Assembly: GCA_947489665.1 (NCBI GenBank) | Contig: CANLEH010000001.1 | Coordinates: 1,026,501-1,090,500, forward strand | Source of the DNA: an uncultured Roseicyclus sp. | GTDB lineage: Bacteria > Pseudomonadota > Alphaproteobacteria > Rhodobacterales > Rhodobacteraceae | Direction of reading: 5' to 3' | Length of the DNA: 64,000 nt | Notes under the pieces: generated by a model | Seen by the model: the letters and a program-made list of their open reading frames with translations, nothing else | What the model was told of the DNA's origin: nothing | The model's database searches: none | Translations under genes and position numbers: made by a program | Part shown: positions 56,953-64,000 of the stretch, piece by piece | Layout: every line of letters begins with the position of its first letter | Position numbering within the stretch: position 1 is the first letter of the stretch

Positions 56953-57231
56953 TTAACCCGCCTTCGCCAAATCCTCAAACGGGGGTTTGGCGCCCGTTTT
57001 GAAGCATTTCCGGGCATATTCCGGCGCCCAATGCGCATACTTGCCCATGCTCGCCTGCTGCGTTCTGAGCATCTCAACAAAGGCCGAGCGGTGTGCAGGC
57101 TTTTTCAGCGTTTTGAACAACGACTTCTGCGCCTTCGTCATGGAGCAACCAATGCAGTGGCCACCCCTGCGGAACTTGCAGACGTCGATGCAAGGGCTGG
57201 GTACTTTGGCGTTTGAGCGTTTCTTGGACAT
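56953..57231 (-). CDS. DUF1289 domain protein
   Basis: A protein of 92 residues, basic. The domain signature is Ser-Pro-Cys-Ile-Asp-Val-Cys-Lys-Phe (residues 12-20) with a second Cys pair in His-Cys-Ile-Gly-Cys-Ser-Met-Thr near 26. Such small Cys4 proteins may bind zinc or an iron-sulfur cluster; the function is unknown. It lies 33 bases after hemP on the same strand and probably shares its promoter. The stop is convergent with dps. Confidence 0.9.
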   Translation of the reverse strand: MSKKRSNAKVPSPCIDVCKFRRGGHCIGCSMTKAQKSLFKTLKKPAHRSAFVEMLRTQQASMGKYAHWAPEYARKCFKTGAKPPFEDLAKAG

Positions 57232-57264
57232 GCCTGGCCTCTGGGTGGCTGGGAGGTCAAAACT

Positions 57265-57447
57265 TCACTTCGTCAGGATCAACTTGCCTGCGCGCGTGAT
57301 GCGAAGGGTGTAGGTCTTGTCGTCGAGCACGATCAACGCGGTGTGATCAACGCCCACCAACCGGTGCGCATCATAAAGGGGCGCTGTGGGGCGGGTCTGG
57401 ATCGGCGGTGTTGTGTCGGGTTCGGTCATTCTGGCTTGGTATGTCAT
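57265..57447 (-). CDS. hemP: hemin uptake protein HemP
   Basis: A protein of 60 residues. It ends with the HemP signature: Val-Asp-His-Thr-Ala-Leu-Ile-Val-Leu-Asp-Asp-Lys-Thr-Tyr, then Leu-Arg-Ile-Thr-Arg-Ala-Gly-Lys-Leu-Ile-Leu-Thr-Lys. HemP/HmuP is a small protein needed for expression of haem-uptake genes in some bacteria. GGGAG lies seven bases before ATG at 57447. An eight-codon frame just upstream ends in TGA that overlaps this ATG (ATGA), though its own ATG touches AGGAG. The promoter region carries two direct repeats (57486-57534). The usual haem-transport genes are not in the window. Confidence 0.92.
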   Translation of the reverse strand: MTYQARMTEPDTTPPIQTRPTAPLYDAHRLVGVDHTALIVLDDKTYTLRITRAGKLILTK

Positions 57448-57485
57448 GGCAGATCTCCCTGCTGGATCATCTCCTACCCTAATTT

Positions 57486-57534
57486 CTGATAAAATGAGTC
57501 GGAAATGTCAATCCTGATAAATTCTATCGGAAAT
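57486..57534 (-). promoter_or_regulatory. twin 21-bp direct repeats in the hemP promoter
   Basis: The 21-base segments at 57486-57506 and 57514-57534 share CTGATAAA, TCGGAAAT and position of all but four bases, with a period of 28. On the minus strand the first copy has TTGACA just upstream of it, a -35 candidate. The sequence resembles the Iron-Rhodo-box described for Rhodobacterales (recalled, not aligned). The second copy overlaps the 3' end of the downstream-reading deacetylase gene. Confidence 0.5.
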
Positions 57535-58671
57535 AATCTGCCGTTGGAGACGCGCTGTCAGAACCTCCAGCCTGCCCTGTACAGCGGCGCTGATCGGCCC
57601 CGGGCGCGGCGCATCCTGCAGTGTTTGAAACCAGTGTTCTGGCGGGTTGCGTCCACCTTGGGCCTTCTCCCACCGCAAGGCGCGCAAAACGGTCTCCGCC
57701 TGTGCAGTGACCCGCTCCGGGATCTCATATCCGTTGAGCGTCGCCCAAACGCCTGCCCAGAGCCGCCCGACGGACCAGGGATTGTAGCCGCCGCCCCCAA
57801 GCACCAAGAGGCGGTCAGCGCCCAGGTCCATAAAGCCCCGCACAACCGCCCAATGTGCGTTGTTTGATAGGGTCAAGCGGCTGAGCGGGTCTTCCGTCAC
57901 CGCATCCGCCCCACATTGCAAGACGATGGCATCGGGCGCGAACCGGGCCAAAGCGGGCAGGATCAGGCGGTCGCGGATCAAGGCCATTTCGCTATCATTA
58001 AACCCGCGTGGCACCGGAAAATTCAGGCAATTGCCGCCGCCATCTTCGTCCAGTGTACCAGTAAAGGGCCAACGCCGTTCCTCGTGCACTGAAATCAGAA
58101 GCGCATCGGTATCGCCCGCAAAAGCATGGTCGACGCCATCGCAATGGTGGGCATCGATATCCACGTACGCAATCCGCCGGGCGCCATTGCGGCGCAGGGA
58201 CAGCATGGCAAGCACAGGGTCGTTGAGGTAGCAAAACCCGCCCGCACGGTCTGGGAAACCGTGATGCGTGCCTCCGCCGGGATGGTAAATGATGCCCCCG
58301 TGGCGCAATAATTCCCCTGCCAGCAAAGAGGCTCCAGCCGCGGTTGCGGGGCGACGGAACATCTCCGGATAGATGGGGTTGGACACAGTTCCCAAGCCGT
58401 GACGGCTCCGCACGGCGTCGCTGACGGATTGCTCAGCCTCAGCCTGTTGCAAGGCCGCAATGTAGTCGGGCGTGTGCCAGACATGGAGCGCCGCAGGTTT
58501 GGCTCGCGGAGAATTGCGATATTGGTCGGAGGGCAACCATCCCATAGCACGGGAGAGGTCCATCACTGTTGAGACGCGCGGGACACGCAGCGGGTGCCAT
58601 TCCCCATAGCTGGAGCCACGGTAGATTTCTGATCCCAGCAACAGAGGGCGTGATCGGGGCGGCGCGGTCAT
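57508..58671 (-). CDS. histone deacetylase family protein (AcuC/HDAC type)
   Basis: A protein of 387 residues. It has the zinc-dependent deacetylase arrangement: His-Pro-Gly-Gly-Gly-Thr-His-His-Gly near residue 130, Tyr-Val-Asp-Ile-Asp-Ala-His-His-Cys-Asp-Gly near 168 with metal ligands, Leu-Gln-Cys-Gly-Ala-Asp-Ala near 251, and Gly-Gly-Gly-Gly-Tyr near 291 with the catalytic Tyr. Bacterial members deacetylate small molecules such as acetylpolyamines or proteins such as acetyl-CoA synthetase; this one is longer than AcuC's core, and its substrate is unknown. The end of the gene carries part of the hemP promoter region. Confidence 0.92.
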   Translation of the reverse strand: MTAPPRSRPLLLGSEIYRGSSYGEWHPLRVPRVSTVMDLSRAMGWLPSDQYRNSPRAKPAALHVWHTPDYIAALQQAEAEQSVSDAVRSRHGLGTVSNPIYPEMFRRPATAAGASLLAGELLRHGGIIYHPGGGTHHGFPDRAGGFCYLNDPVLAMLSLRRNGARRIAYVDIDAHHCDGVDHAFAGDTDALLISVHEERRWPFTGTLDEDGGGNCLNFPVPRGFNDSEMALIRDRLILPALARFAPDAIVLQCGADAVTEDPLSRLTLSNNAHWAVVRGFMDLGADRLLVLGGGGYNPWSVGRLWAGVWATLNGYEIPERVTAQAETVLRALRWEKAQGGRNPPEHWFQTLQDAPRPGPISAAVQGRLEVLTARLQRQIISDRIYQD

Positions 58672-58762
58672 CTGGCCACAGAGCTACGCCAATCTGCGCC
58701 CTCGTCAAGCGCATGCCTTCCTGCGTGATTGCAAGCGCGCGCCCCCCATGTAAACAGGCGCC

Positions 58763-59254
58763 ATGGCCGACAAAACCTTCACCGCTGATCAGCCGCCCCT
58801 GCGGCTGCGCTCCGGGTCCAAACGCGACCCGCGCACGCAATTTGCGGGCCTGCCCTATCGCACCGTAAAAAATGGGGGCGAAAAGGTGATTGAGGTGCTG
58901 TTGGTTACGTCACGCTTCTCAAAGCGATGGATCCTGCCCAAGGGATGGCCGATGGACCGGATGACACCGGCCGAGGCTGCGGCGCAGGAGGTCTGGGAAG
59001 AGGCCGGCGCGCGCGGCGATGTGCATGACATTTGCCTGGGGCTGTACACCTACGACAAATGGATGAGCGAGGCCGAGACTCTGCCCATCATTGTTGCTGT
59101 TTTTCCGATCCGCGTGCGCGAACTGGCCGATGTGTTTCCCGAGGCGGGGCAGCGTCGCCGAAAGTGGATGAGCCTGAAAAAGGCCGCAAACAAGGTGGAA
59201 GAGCGAGATTTGAAGCAATTGATCCGCTCCTTCTCGTTGGAGCGACTGCGTTGA
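58763..59254 (+). CDS. NUDIX hydrolase, DIPP/MutT-like
   Basis: A protein of 163 residues. The Nudix box, near residue 60, is Gly-Trp-Pro-Met-Asp-Arg-Met-Thr-Pro-Ala-Glu-Ala-Ala-Ala-Gln-Glu-Val-Trp-Glu-Glu-Ala-Gly: the catalytic Glu-x2-Glu-Glu is intact, while the first Glu and the Arg of the consensus are replaced (by Met and Gln), as is usual in the alphaproteobacterial branch related to diadenosine and diphosphoinositol polyphosphate hydrolases. It starts Met-Ala-Asp-Lys. It is divergent from the deacetylase gene by about 90 bases; the DUF1178 gene follows after 46. Confidence 0.92.
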   Translation: MADKTFTADQPPLRLRSGSKRDPRTQFAGLPYRTVKNGGEKVIEVLLVTSRFSKRWILPKGWPMDRMTPAEAAAQEVWEEAGARGDVHDICLGLYTYDKWMSEAETLPIIVAVFPIRVRELADVFPEAGQRRRKWMSLKKAANKVEERDLKQLIRSFSLERLR

Positions 59255-59300
59255 TCTGGTGGCTTGAAGCCGTCCTGGAAACGCATAAATTTGTAAAACG

Positions 59301-59750
59301 ATGATACGCTACACCCTCAAATGCGCCGAAGGGCACCGGTTTGAAAGTTGGTTCCAGTCCGCCGATGCGTTCGACACGCTCCATGCGAAGGGCATGGTAT
59401 CGTGCGCGGTCTGCGGGCAGGCGGATGTGCAAAAGGCGATGATGGCGCCGCCTGTGCCCAAGAAGGGCAAAGACGCCGCGGCGTCTGTCGACATTCCCAT
59501 GACCGATCGGCCACTGTCCGAGCCGGCCCATCCTGCCGAGGCCGTGCTGCGCCAGATGCGCGAGCATGTCGAAAAGAACTCGACCTATGTTGGCGGGTCC
59601 TTTGCCAAGGAAGCGCGTGCCATGCATCTTGGAGATGTACCGGAACGGGCGATCCACGGCGAGGCGAATGCGCAGGAGGCCAAGTCGCTGATTGAAGACG
59701 GGGTGCCGATCCTTCCCCTGCCTGGCCCGCCGCCGGAAAAGGCGAATTGA
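59301..59750 (+). CDS. DUF1178 family protein
   Basis: A protein of 149 residues. Signature Met-Ile-Arg-Tyr-Thr-Leu-Lys-Cys-Ala-Glu-Gly-His-Arg-Phe-Glu-Ser-Trp-Phe-Gln-Ser-Ala at the start, then Cys-Ala-Val-Cys-Gly near 35, forming a likely zinc site (Cys8, His12, Cys pair), and Ala-Arg-Ala-Met-His-Leu-Gly near 105. The function is unknown; the N-terminus resembles zinc-ribbon FmdB-like proteins. It probably shares a transcript with the NUDIX gene. Confidence 0.93.
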   Translation: MIRYTLKCAEGHRFESWFQSADAFDTLHAKGMVSCAVCGQADVQKAMMAPPVPKKGKDAAASVDIPMTDRPLSEPAHPAEAVLRQMREHVEKNSTYVGGSFAKEARAMHLGDVPERAIHGEANAQEAKSLIEDGVPILPLPGPPPEKAN

Positions 59751-59809
59751 GGGACGGGGAGACGCTTGTGCCAAAGGCACATCGCCCCTCCCGCCGTCCC
59801 GTATTTCAG

Positions 59810-60994
59810 TCAGCCCCAGTCGCCGTAATCTGGTTCAATGCCTTGCGCGCGAAGTTCGGCCGCATCAGCCGCATCGCGTTGTGCTTCGATCTTGGACACA
59901 GCATGGGCCACTGTTCGCGCGATCTGTACGTCTGGCAGGCCCTGGGCTTTCAGCTTGGCCACCAATTGCTTGCCAGCCGGAGCAAGGGGTTGCGTGAAGA
60001 GAACGTCGTCGAGCGCATTAAATGGTATCTCGCTGGCCGTCTGCAACGCCGCAAGCCGTGCTGCGAAGTGTGGGTCAGCGCGTAGGGCTGAGCGCTGGTC
60101 CCGATGCCACGCATCGGCCTTGTCTTGCAGGTCGGCCAATGCCTTATCAGCCAAATAGCCCGCGACCCTTTGTTGCGTCGCCTCCGCCTGACGCAGGAGG
60201 CCCGACTGCTCGGTTTCGTTGCGATCGAACATACCGAAATATGTGACATCGTACTTGTTTGGCTTGGCATTCACATTCCCCCGTGCGGCCCGCCGCAGGA
60301 ACGCCTCCTGCGACTGCGTGGCGAAATGGGCGATCTCAGTATGGGCGTATCCAAGCGTTGCGAGGGACGACCGCCACATGCTTTGCTTGAACCCGTCAGT
60401 CATCGGTTTGCCAGAGCCGTTGACCCAATGCCGATGCGTCAGCGCCGACTTGTCCTTGCCCTTCACCGTGGGGCGGTGGATGCCAAGCTTCATGTTGTCA
60501 AACGGCTTGAAAAGTGTCTTTACCCCCCAACCTTTTCGAAACAGGTCGGGCGCGCCCCGCTTATAGGCCTGCGTCACCGGCAGGTCGGTCCAACCCACGC
60601 GACCGTTTGAGCCCATCATGCGCCATGTGATGGCAAAGCCATCGGCATCGGGCATTGTTTCAAACAAGTCGTCGAGGTGGCCCGCGCCGGTTTTGACGAG
60701 AAGATATTCATCAACGTCGAGGGTGATGATCCAATCGCTGGTGGCGACCGCGTCCAATTTGTCGGCGCGGCGCAACGCCAAGGGTTGCGGTTTGCCCCCT
60801 TCCGGCACCGGGTTGGGGTGGTGCATGACCTCACCCATGTCCTGCAAACGGTTGAGCATCGCAACGGTGCCGTCGCTGCAATCGTTGGTGAAGACGATGA
60901 TACGGTCGAAGCCGATCAGGCGATGATGGGCGATCCAGTGCAGCAGGAATGGTGCCTCGTCCTTCATCATGGTGACGATGGTGCGCACGCCCAT
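59810..60994 (-). CDS. glycosyltransferase family 2-like protein
   Basis: A protein of 394 residues. GT-A fold with Met-Lys-Asp-Glu-Ala-Pro-Phe-Leu near the start, Thr-Asn-Asp-Cys-Ser-Asp-Gly-Thr near 36, and the metal-binding Asp-Val-Asp-Glu-Tyr near 92, then Ala-Ile-Thr-Trp-Arg-Met-Met-Gly near 120. The C-terminal third is helical and Ala/Gln/Asp-rich, without a recognised domain. The pattern is that of GT2/GT92-like enzymes that act on surface or secreted glycans. It is last of a tight minus-strand cluster (spacing three bases). Confidence 0.88.
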   Translation of the reverse strand: MGVRTIVTMMKDEAPFLLHWIAHHRLIGFDRIIVFTNDCSDGTVAMLNRLQDMGEVMHHPNPVPEGGKPQPLALRRADKLDAVATSDWIITLDVDEYLLVKTGAGHLDDLFETMPDADGFAITWRMMGSNGRVGWTDLPVTQAYKRGAPDLFRKGWGVKTLFKPFDNMKLGIHRPTVKGKDKSALTHRHWVNGSGKPMTDGFKQSMWRSSLATLGYAHTEIAHFATQSQEAFLRRAARGNVNAKPNKYDVTYFGMFDRNETEQSGLLRQAEATQQRVAGYLADKALADLQDKADAWHRDQRSALRADPHFAARLAALQTASEIPFNALDDVLFTQPLAPAGKQLVAKLKAQGLPDVQIARTVAHAVSKIEAQRDAADAAELRAQGIEPDYGDWG

Positions 60995-60997
60995 CGC

Positions 60998-61861
60998 CTA
61001 GACTTTCGGGCCGTGGCGCAGAAGGCCCCCTTCGGCCTCTAGCCGGCCCGCCGTGTCTGCGGTCAAGCGGTGCAGGGTATTGAACAAGTCACGGTAGCCG
61101 GGTTCGGGATCAGGGCCGTCGGCGATACTGTCGAGGCGGTCTTTTACAGGCGCTGAAAATCCATGCGCTCCGCGCCGCCAGCTGACTTTTGCGCGCCATC
61201 TTTCGTAGTCGGGTGCTGCGTAGTGGATAAGATGCGCTTGTTGCGCAGCGCCCCAAGTCGGGCCAGGCGTACGGTCGCCGTTGGCGTCTTCGGCCCAGTG
61301 CAGCTTCATGTTCAGACCCGTTTGCCCCGCGCGGTGAAAGCTTTTCCCTTCGGGGTGATAGACGAGGCCATAGCGAATTCGCAGCAAGTCGGCGTCAGGT
61401 CCGTAGACACGATTTACTGCTTTGCGCTGGATTGGCATTCGGAACCCGTCAGATCCATCAGGCAAGATCACTTGTTCAGCGCTTTTGATCCGCAGGCTTT
61501 GAGCATCGGCAGGCAGGGTATCTAGGGCTTCAGGAACTGTGCGGCCGGGGAACCAAACCAATTCATCCGCATCTAGAACGAGCAGCCATCCTTCCGGCGT
61601 ATCCGCATAGGCTTGGGCCAGTACATGGCGTTGGCGACGGGTAAATCGTTTGTTGGCCGACAGGCCAAGGCTACTCCAAAAAGCAGGTGTGCAGGGGCGC
61701 GCGTCGATGCGCGGGTCGCCTTGCAGACGGGGAAGGGCGGGATCGTCCGGATCGTCAAGAAACAGGATAATCCGGTCCGCGCCTTGCCCCAGATGCCAGC
61801 GCAAAAACCGGTTCAGGATTGGCCACGGCTCGCGGGCGATTGTGGCTACGGTGAAGCCCAC
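60998..61861 (-). CDS. glycosyltransferase family 2-like protein
   Basis: A protein of 287 residues. Ile-Ala-Arg-Glu-Pro-Trp-Pro-Ile-Leu near the start, Ile-Leu-Phe-Leu-Asp-Asp-Pro-Asp-Asp near 32, and Asp-Ala-Asp-Glu-Leu near 97 as the metal site. It resembles its neighbours in the middle (Phe-Arg-Met-Pro-Ile-Gln, then His-Arg-Ala-Gly-Gln-Thr). The start is GTG at 61861, sharing one base with the TAG of the upstream gene (TAGTG). Confidence 0.87.
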   Translation of the reverse strand: MGFTVATIAREPWPILNRFLRWHLGQGADRIILFLDDPDDPALPRLQGDPRIDARPCTPAFWSSLGLSANKRFTRRQRHVLAQAYADTPEGWLLVLDADELVWFPGRTVPEALDTLPADAQSLRIKSAEQVILPDGSDGFRMPIQRKAVNRVYGPDADLLRIRYGLVYHPEGKSFHRAGQTGLNMKLHWAEDANGDRTPGPTWGAAQQAHLIHYAAPDYERWRAKVSWRRGAHGFSAPVKDRLDSIADGPDPEPGYRDLFNTLHRLTADTAGRLEAEGGLLRHGPKV

Positions 61862-62730
61862 TAGAGCAATCCGTGGAAGCGTGCCGGGATTTGAACCGGA
61901 AGACCTTGTTCCCGATTGCGAGGATCGCGTGATGGCCGAGGACGCGGGGCGGGTTCGCCGGAATCGGGTTCAAACGGGAACTCAGCCAAGCCAATCTCAC
62001 GCGCTTCGGCCCAGTCGATTGCTGCAATCAAACCCTCGTCGCCAATGGCGTTCAACCGATCAGTTTGATGGCCTACAAAGCTGCGGTGCTGGGTGGTACC
62101 GCCGCGGGCCTCCATCCGTTCCTGGGCGAGCGTTTCATCGGCAAGCGCCAGATGGAACAGCACAAAGTGGTTGGAGATCTTCACATCCCGGTTCAGGAGG
62201 CGGTGTGCACCACCCGCCCAATTGGACCAGCGGTTGATGACAAAGGGCTTTGAATAGCGATCTGCGATGTAGCCCGCTTGGCGCTGGCCGAGGATCGGTT
62301 TGGTTCGGTCAACCGGCGTGGTTTCCGAAGCCGATTGCACCACATCGCAGCCGAGCGCGAAAATGTAGCCCTGGTCGCCAAGCTCGAACATCGCATCAGG
62401 CCAGTCTAGACCGCTGTCGGGGTCGATGGTGACGTATTCGTCAACATCACCGCGGATGACGTACTCATACCTTTTGCGTAACCGGTTGGCCCGAGACGAC
62501 ATGGCCTTGGCCATATATCGGTCGTTCTTGATGCGACGGCGTGGGGCGTCAAGAAGCACTTCGGTGGTGATGCCACTCAGGTCGACCTTAGGCTCCCAAT
62601 CATCACCGTCGATCACGACGTATAGATTCTCGCGTCCGCCGACGATTGGCCCGTAGTAGTCGATCCACTTTTGGAGGAAGTAGTCCTCGTGCCGGATGTG
62701 GGTGAGCGCGCAGGCAAAGTGTTTGGCCAT
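61861..62730 (-). CDS. glycosyltransferase family 2-like protein
   Basis: A protein of 289 residues. The N-terminus reads Cys-Ala-Leu-Thr-His-Ile-Arg-His-Glu-Asp-Tyr-Phe-Leu-Gln-Lys-Trp, then Tyr-Val-Val-Ile-Asp-Gly-Asp-Asp near 37, and Arg-Gly-Asp-Val-Asp-Glu-Tyr-Val near 93 as the metal site, the same Asp-Val-Asp-Glu-Tyr as in the gene at 59810. The end is Pro- and Arg-rich. It lies three bases after the GT61 gene and overlaps the next by one base. Confidence 0.85.
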   Translation of the reverse strand: MAKHFACALTHIRHEDYFLQKWIDYYGPIVGGRENLYVVIDGDDWEPKVDLSGITTEVLLDAPRRRIKNDRYMAKAMSSRANRLRKRYEYVIRGDVDEYVTIDPDSGLDWPDAMFELGDQGYIFALGCDVVQSASETTPVDRTKPILGQRQAGYIADRYSKPFVINRWSNWAGGAHRLLNRDVKISNHFVLFHLALADETLAQERMEARGGTTQHRSFVGHQTDRLNAIGDEGLIAAIDWAEAREIGLAEFPFEPDSGEPAPRPRPSRDPRNREQGLPVQIPARFHGLL

Positions 62731-62733
62731 AGA

Positions 62734-63885
62734 CTACCGCTCCCCGGCCAAAAATCGGAGCGGAGTTTGCATCCGTTCCGACATCGCTGAAACCGCCTTG
62801 TCGAGCTGCGCCTTGGTGGGAGGGCGCCATTTTGTGCCCTCGGGCAGGAAACCCTCGGCCACGAGTGTTTTGCATACGGCGGGCAGGTCGAGCGTTGCAT
62901 GGGTTTCGCGCTTTTTCAGACGACGGCCTTCGGGAAACCAGACGCCTTGCACCGCTTCGATCCGCGTTGGCGCGTGGCCTTGCCAGCGGGTGAACTGGGC
63001 GATGTAGTCGTCGATATTGTTGGTAGGTCCGCGATTGAGGATCGCAACTTTGGTTTCTGGTGCCACGATCATCGCAGCCAAATGCAGCGAGGAGGCATCG
63101 AGCGAGACGATGCGTTTAGCCGCCTTGTAGGCCGCGATCTGTTCTTCCAGCGCGTGATTTTGAGGGTGAAAGATCGTGTAGCCGGCATTTTCCATCCGAC
63201 TCTCGATCAACGTTTCCAACAGGACCGAGCCTCGCTTTGAAGGCAGTTTTGAGCGTGAGATATAGATGTCTTCGGCCCCTTCGGGCATGATGTCGCGCCC
63301 CAGATTGGCCTGCATGTAAGCACGGTATTCTGGGCGGCCTTCGATCATGCGTTCGATCCCGAAGCCCGGCTCGGCGATGGCCAATTGTTCAATCACGGTA
63401 GGCTTTTGCGGCGCGCGGAAACGGATCTTGTCTTCGGTCAGACCCATGGCCGCGAAAAAGGGAAGTTGGTGGCGGTAGTGGCGCCGTTCGTGCGTCATCC
63501 GGTTCTTGGGGTAGAATATAATGCCGTCGACATCGTCGAGTTGGTCGAGCGCCCATAGCCGAGAGGTCGTCTCGCATAGGAAATGCCCGAAATGGCCGTA
63601 CAAGAGCCCTCCGAACAGCCACCGACCTTCGATGCGTTCGGGCTCTTCCTCCAGATCCGGGAACTCTGGCTCAAGTGTGATGGGTCCCGACGTGTAGCGC
63701 CAGCAATGGCCTTCAGGCAGGAATCGCCAAGCGCTGTCGAACAGCCCGGCCGCACGCCGCGCGCCCCGGTCGCCTTCGTCGGCCCAGGGCACCAGCGTGA
63801 CGTCTTGATGCCAGACCGGAGCCTTGTCGATGGGCTTTTCCGGGTCGAAGTCGAGGCCGGGATCGATGGGCACGCTTGCGTTCAT
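62734..63885 (-). CDS. glycosyltransferase family 61 protein
   Basis: A protein of 383 residues of the DUF563/GT61 type. Family marks: Gly-Gly-Leu-Leu-Tyr-Gly-His-Phe-Gly-His-Phe-Leu near residue 91, Ile-Tyr-Ile-Ser-Arg-Ser-Lys near 207, then Ser-Leu-Asp-Ala-Ser-Ser-Leu-His-Leu-Ala-Ala-Met near 261. GT61 enzymes usually transfer xylose, N-acetylglucosamine or similar sugars onto surface glycans. The ATG at 63885 overlaps the stop of the cut gene at the window edge by one base. Confidence 0.88.
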   Translation of the reverse strand: MNASVPIDPGLDFDPEKPIDKAPVWHQDVTLVPWADEGDRGARRAAGLFDSAWRFLPEGHCWRYTSGPITLEPEFPDLEEEPERIEGRWLFGGLLYGHFGHFLCETTSRLWALDQLDDVDGIIFYPKNRMTHERRHYRHQLPFFAAMGLTEDKIRFRAPQKPTVIEQLAIAEPGFGIERMIEGRPEYRAYMQANLGRDIMPEGAEDIYISRSKLPSKRGSVLLETLIESRMENAGYTIFHPQNHALEEQIAAYKAAKRIVSLDASSLHLAAMIVAPETKVAILNRGPTNNIDDYIAQFTRWQGHAPTRIEAVQGVWFPEGRRLKKRETHATLDLPAVCKTLVAEGFLPEGTKWRPPTKAQLDKAVSAMSERMQTPLRFLAGER

Positions 63886-64000
63886 TATTCTAGCGCGTCC
63901 TCAGGTGTGATGCCGACCTCCTGGCACATGCGCCAGGCGTAGGAATTCTCCAAGGGTGCATTCTTGCGCCACCAGGGCTTGGTGCCGTTGGTGTAGAGGT
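63885..64000 (-). CDS. C-terminal end of a cut gene, first in the glycan cluster in this window
   Basis: 37 codons plus TAA enter from the right edge. The end includes Lys-Pro-Trp-Trp-Arg-Lys-Asn-Ala-Pro and Ala-Trp-Arg-Met-Cys-Gln-Glu-Val-Gly-Ile. I do not recognise the family. The TAA overlaps the ATG of the GT61 gene, so it is part of the same transcript. Confidence 0.7.
   Translation of the reverse strand, partial: LYTNGTKPWWRKNAPLENSYAWRMCQEVGITPEDALE

Noticed and set aside
61870-61920. tRNA-like string (GGGATTTGAACC type) near the glycosyltransferase start
   Set aside because: It lies inside a coding sequence and has no matching acceptor or anticodon arms.
1-64000. CRISPR arrays, insertion sequences, integrases or restriction-modification genes
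   Set aside because: I saw no regularly spaced repeats, no transposase or integrase motifs and no defence-gene signatures in any frame.

Overview
The window reads as a GC-rich chromosomal segment of an alphaproteobacterium of the order Rhodobacterales, most likely the Roseobacter group. The evidence is the gene content and order: an SUPV3L1-type helicase, an S4-domain protein, a seven-iron ferredoxin and CarD in a row, together with DUF3422, DUF1178, DUF1289, HemP, LolC/LolD, PntA/PntB and a CtrA-type TTAA-N7-TTAAC site. I see no rRNA, tRNA, CRISPR array, insertion sequence or prophage. Most of the window is ordinary chromosomal housekeeping DNA, with short overlapping gene groups.

Left part (1-16 kb). 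After the tail of a cut gene and a small basic protein come lgt, a MidA-like methyltransferase and pgeF, overlapping on the minus strand. ubiK, a YbjN-like gene, proC, a CsaA-like gene and a 2-hydroxyacid dehydrogenase follow on the plus strand. A gene-poor patch (6.8-7.8 kb) carries a single lipoprotein gene. Thymidine kinase, an HTH-like protein and a large secreted protein with a CtrA-type site come next. A protealysin-like M4 protease is followed by a candidate emfourin inhibitor. A minus-strand group encodes a KAS III-like enzyme, two VOC proteins and a small unknown protein.

Middle part (15-34 kb). lolC/lolD, an alpha/beta hydrolase with an SCP2 protein, and a TPR protein lead to the helicase-S4-fdxA-carD block; the S4 gene appears to start at CTG. 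cobS and cobT are divergent, followed by a KefB/C-type antiporter, a D-lyxose isomerase-like gene, purD, two tandem GRDP-like membrane proteins with Cys/Gly-rich tails, and xseA.

Peptide and amino-acid block (33-44 kb). A Dpp-type transporter is split over two divergent groups. Permeases and binding protein lie on the minus strand, with a pair of small four-cysteine secreted proteins between them. The fused double ATPase lies on the plus strand with an ArgE-like deacylase, an FAD amine oxidase and an M20 amidohydrolase. Together they suggest import and breakdown of peptides or N-acylated amino acids.

Right part (44-64 kb). moaA with two small genes, a lipoprotein, an acyl-CoA synthetase, DUF3422, an SDR, pntA/pntB, several small secreted or membrane proteins, and a dps-DUF1289-hemP group with candidate iron-control sites. 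A histone-deacetylase-family enzyme, a NUDIX hydrolase and DUF1178 follow. The window ends in a tight minus-strand cluster of glycosyltransferases, probably for surface glycans, that runs off the edge.
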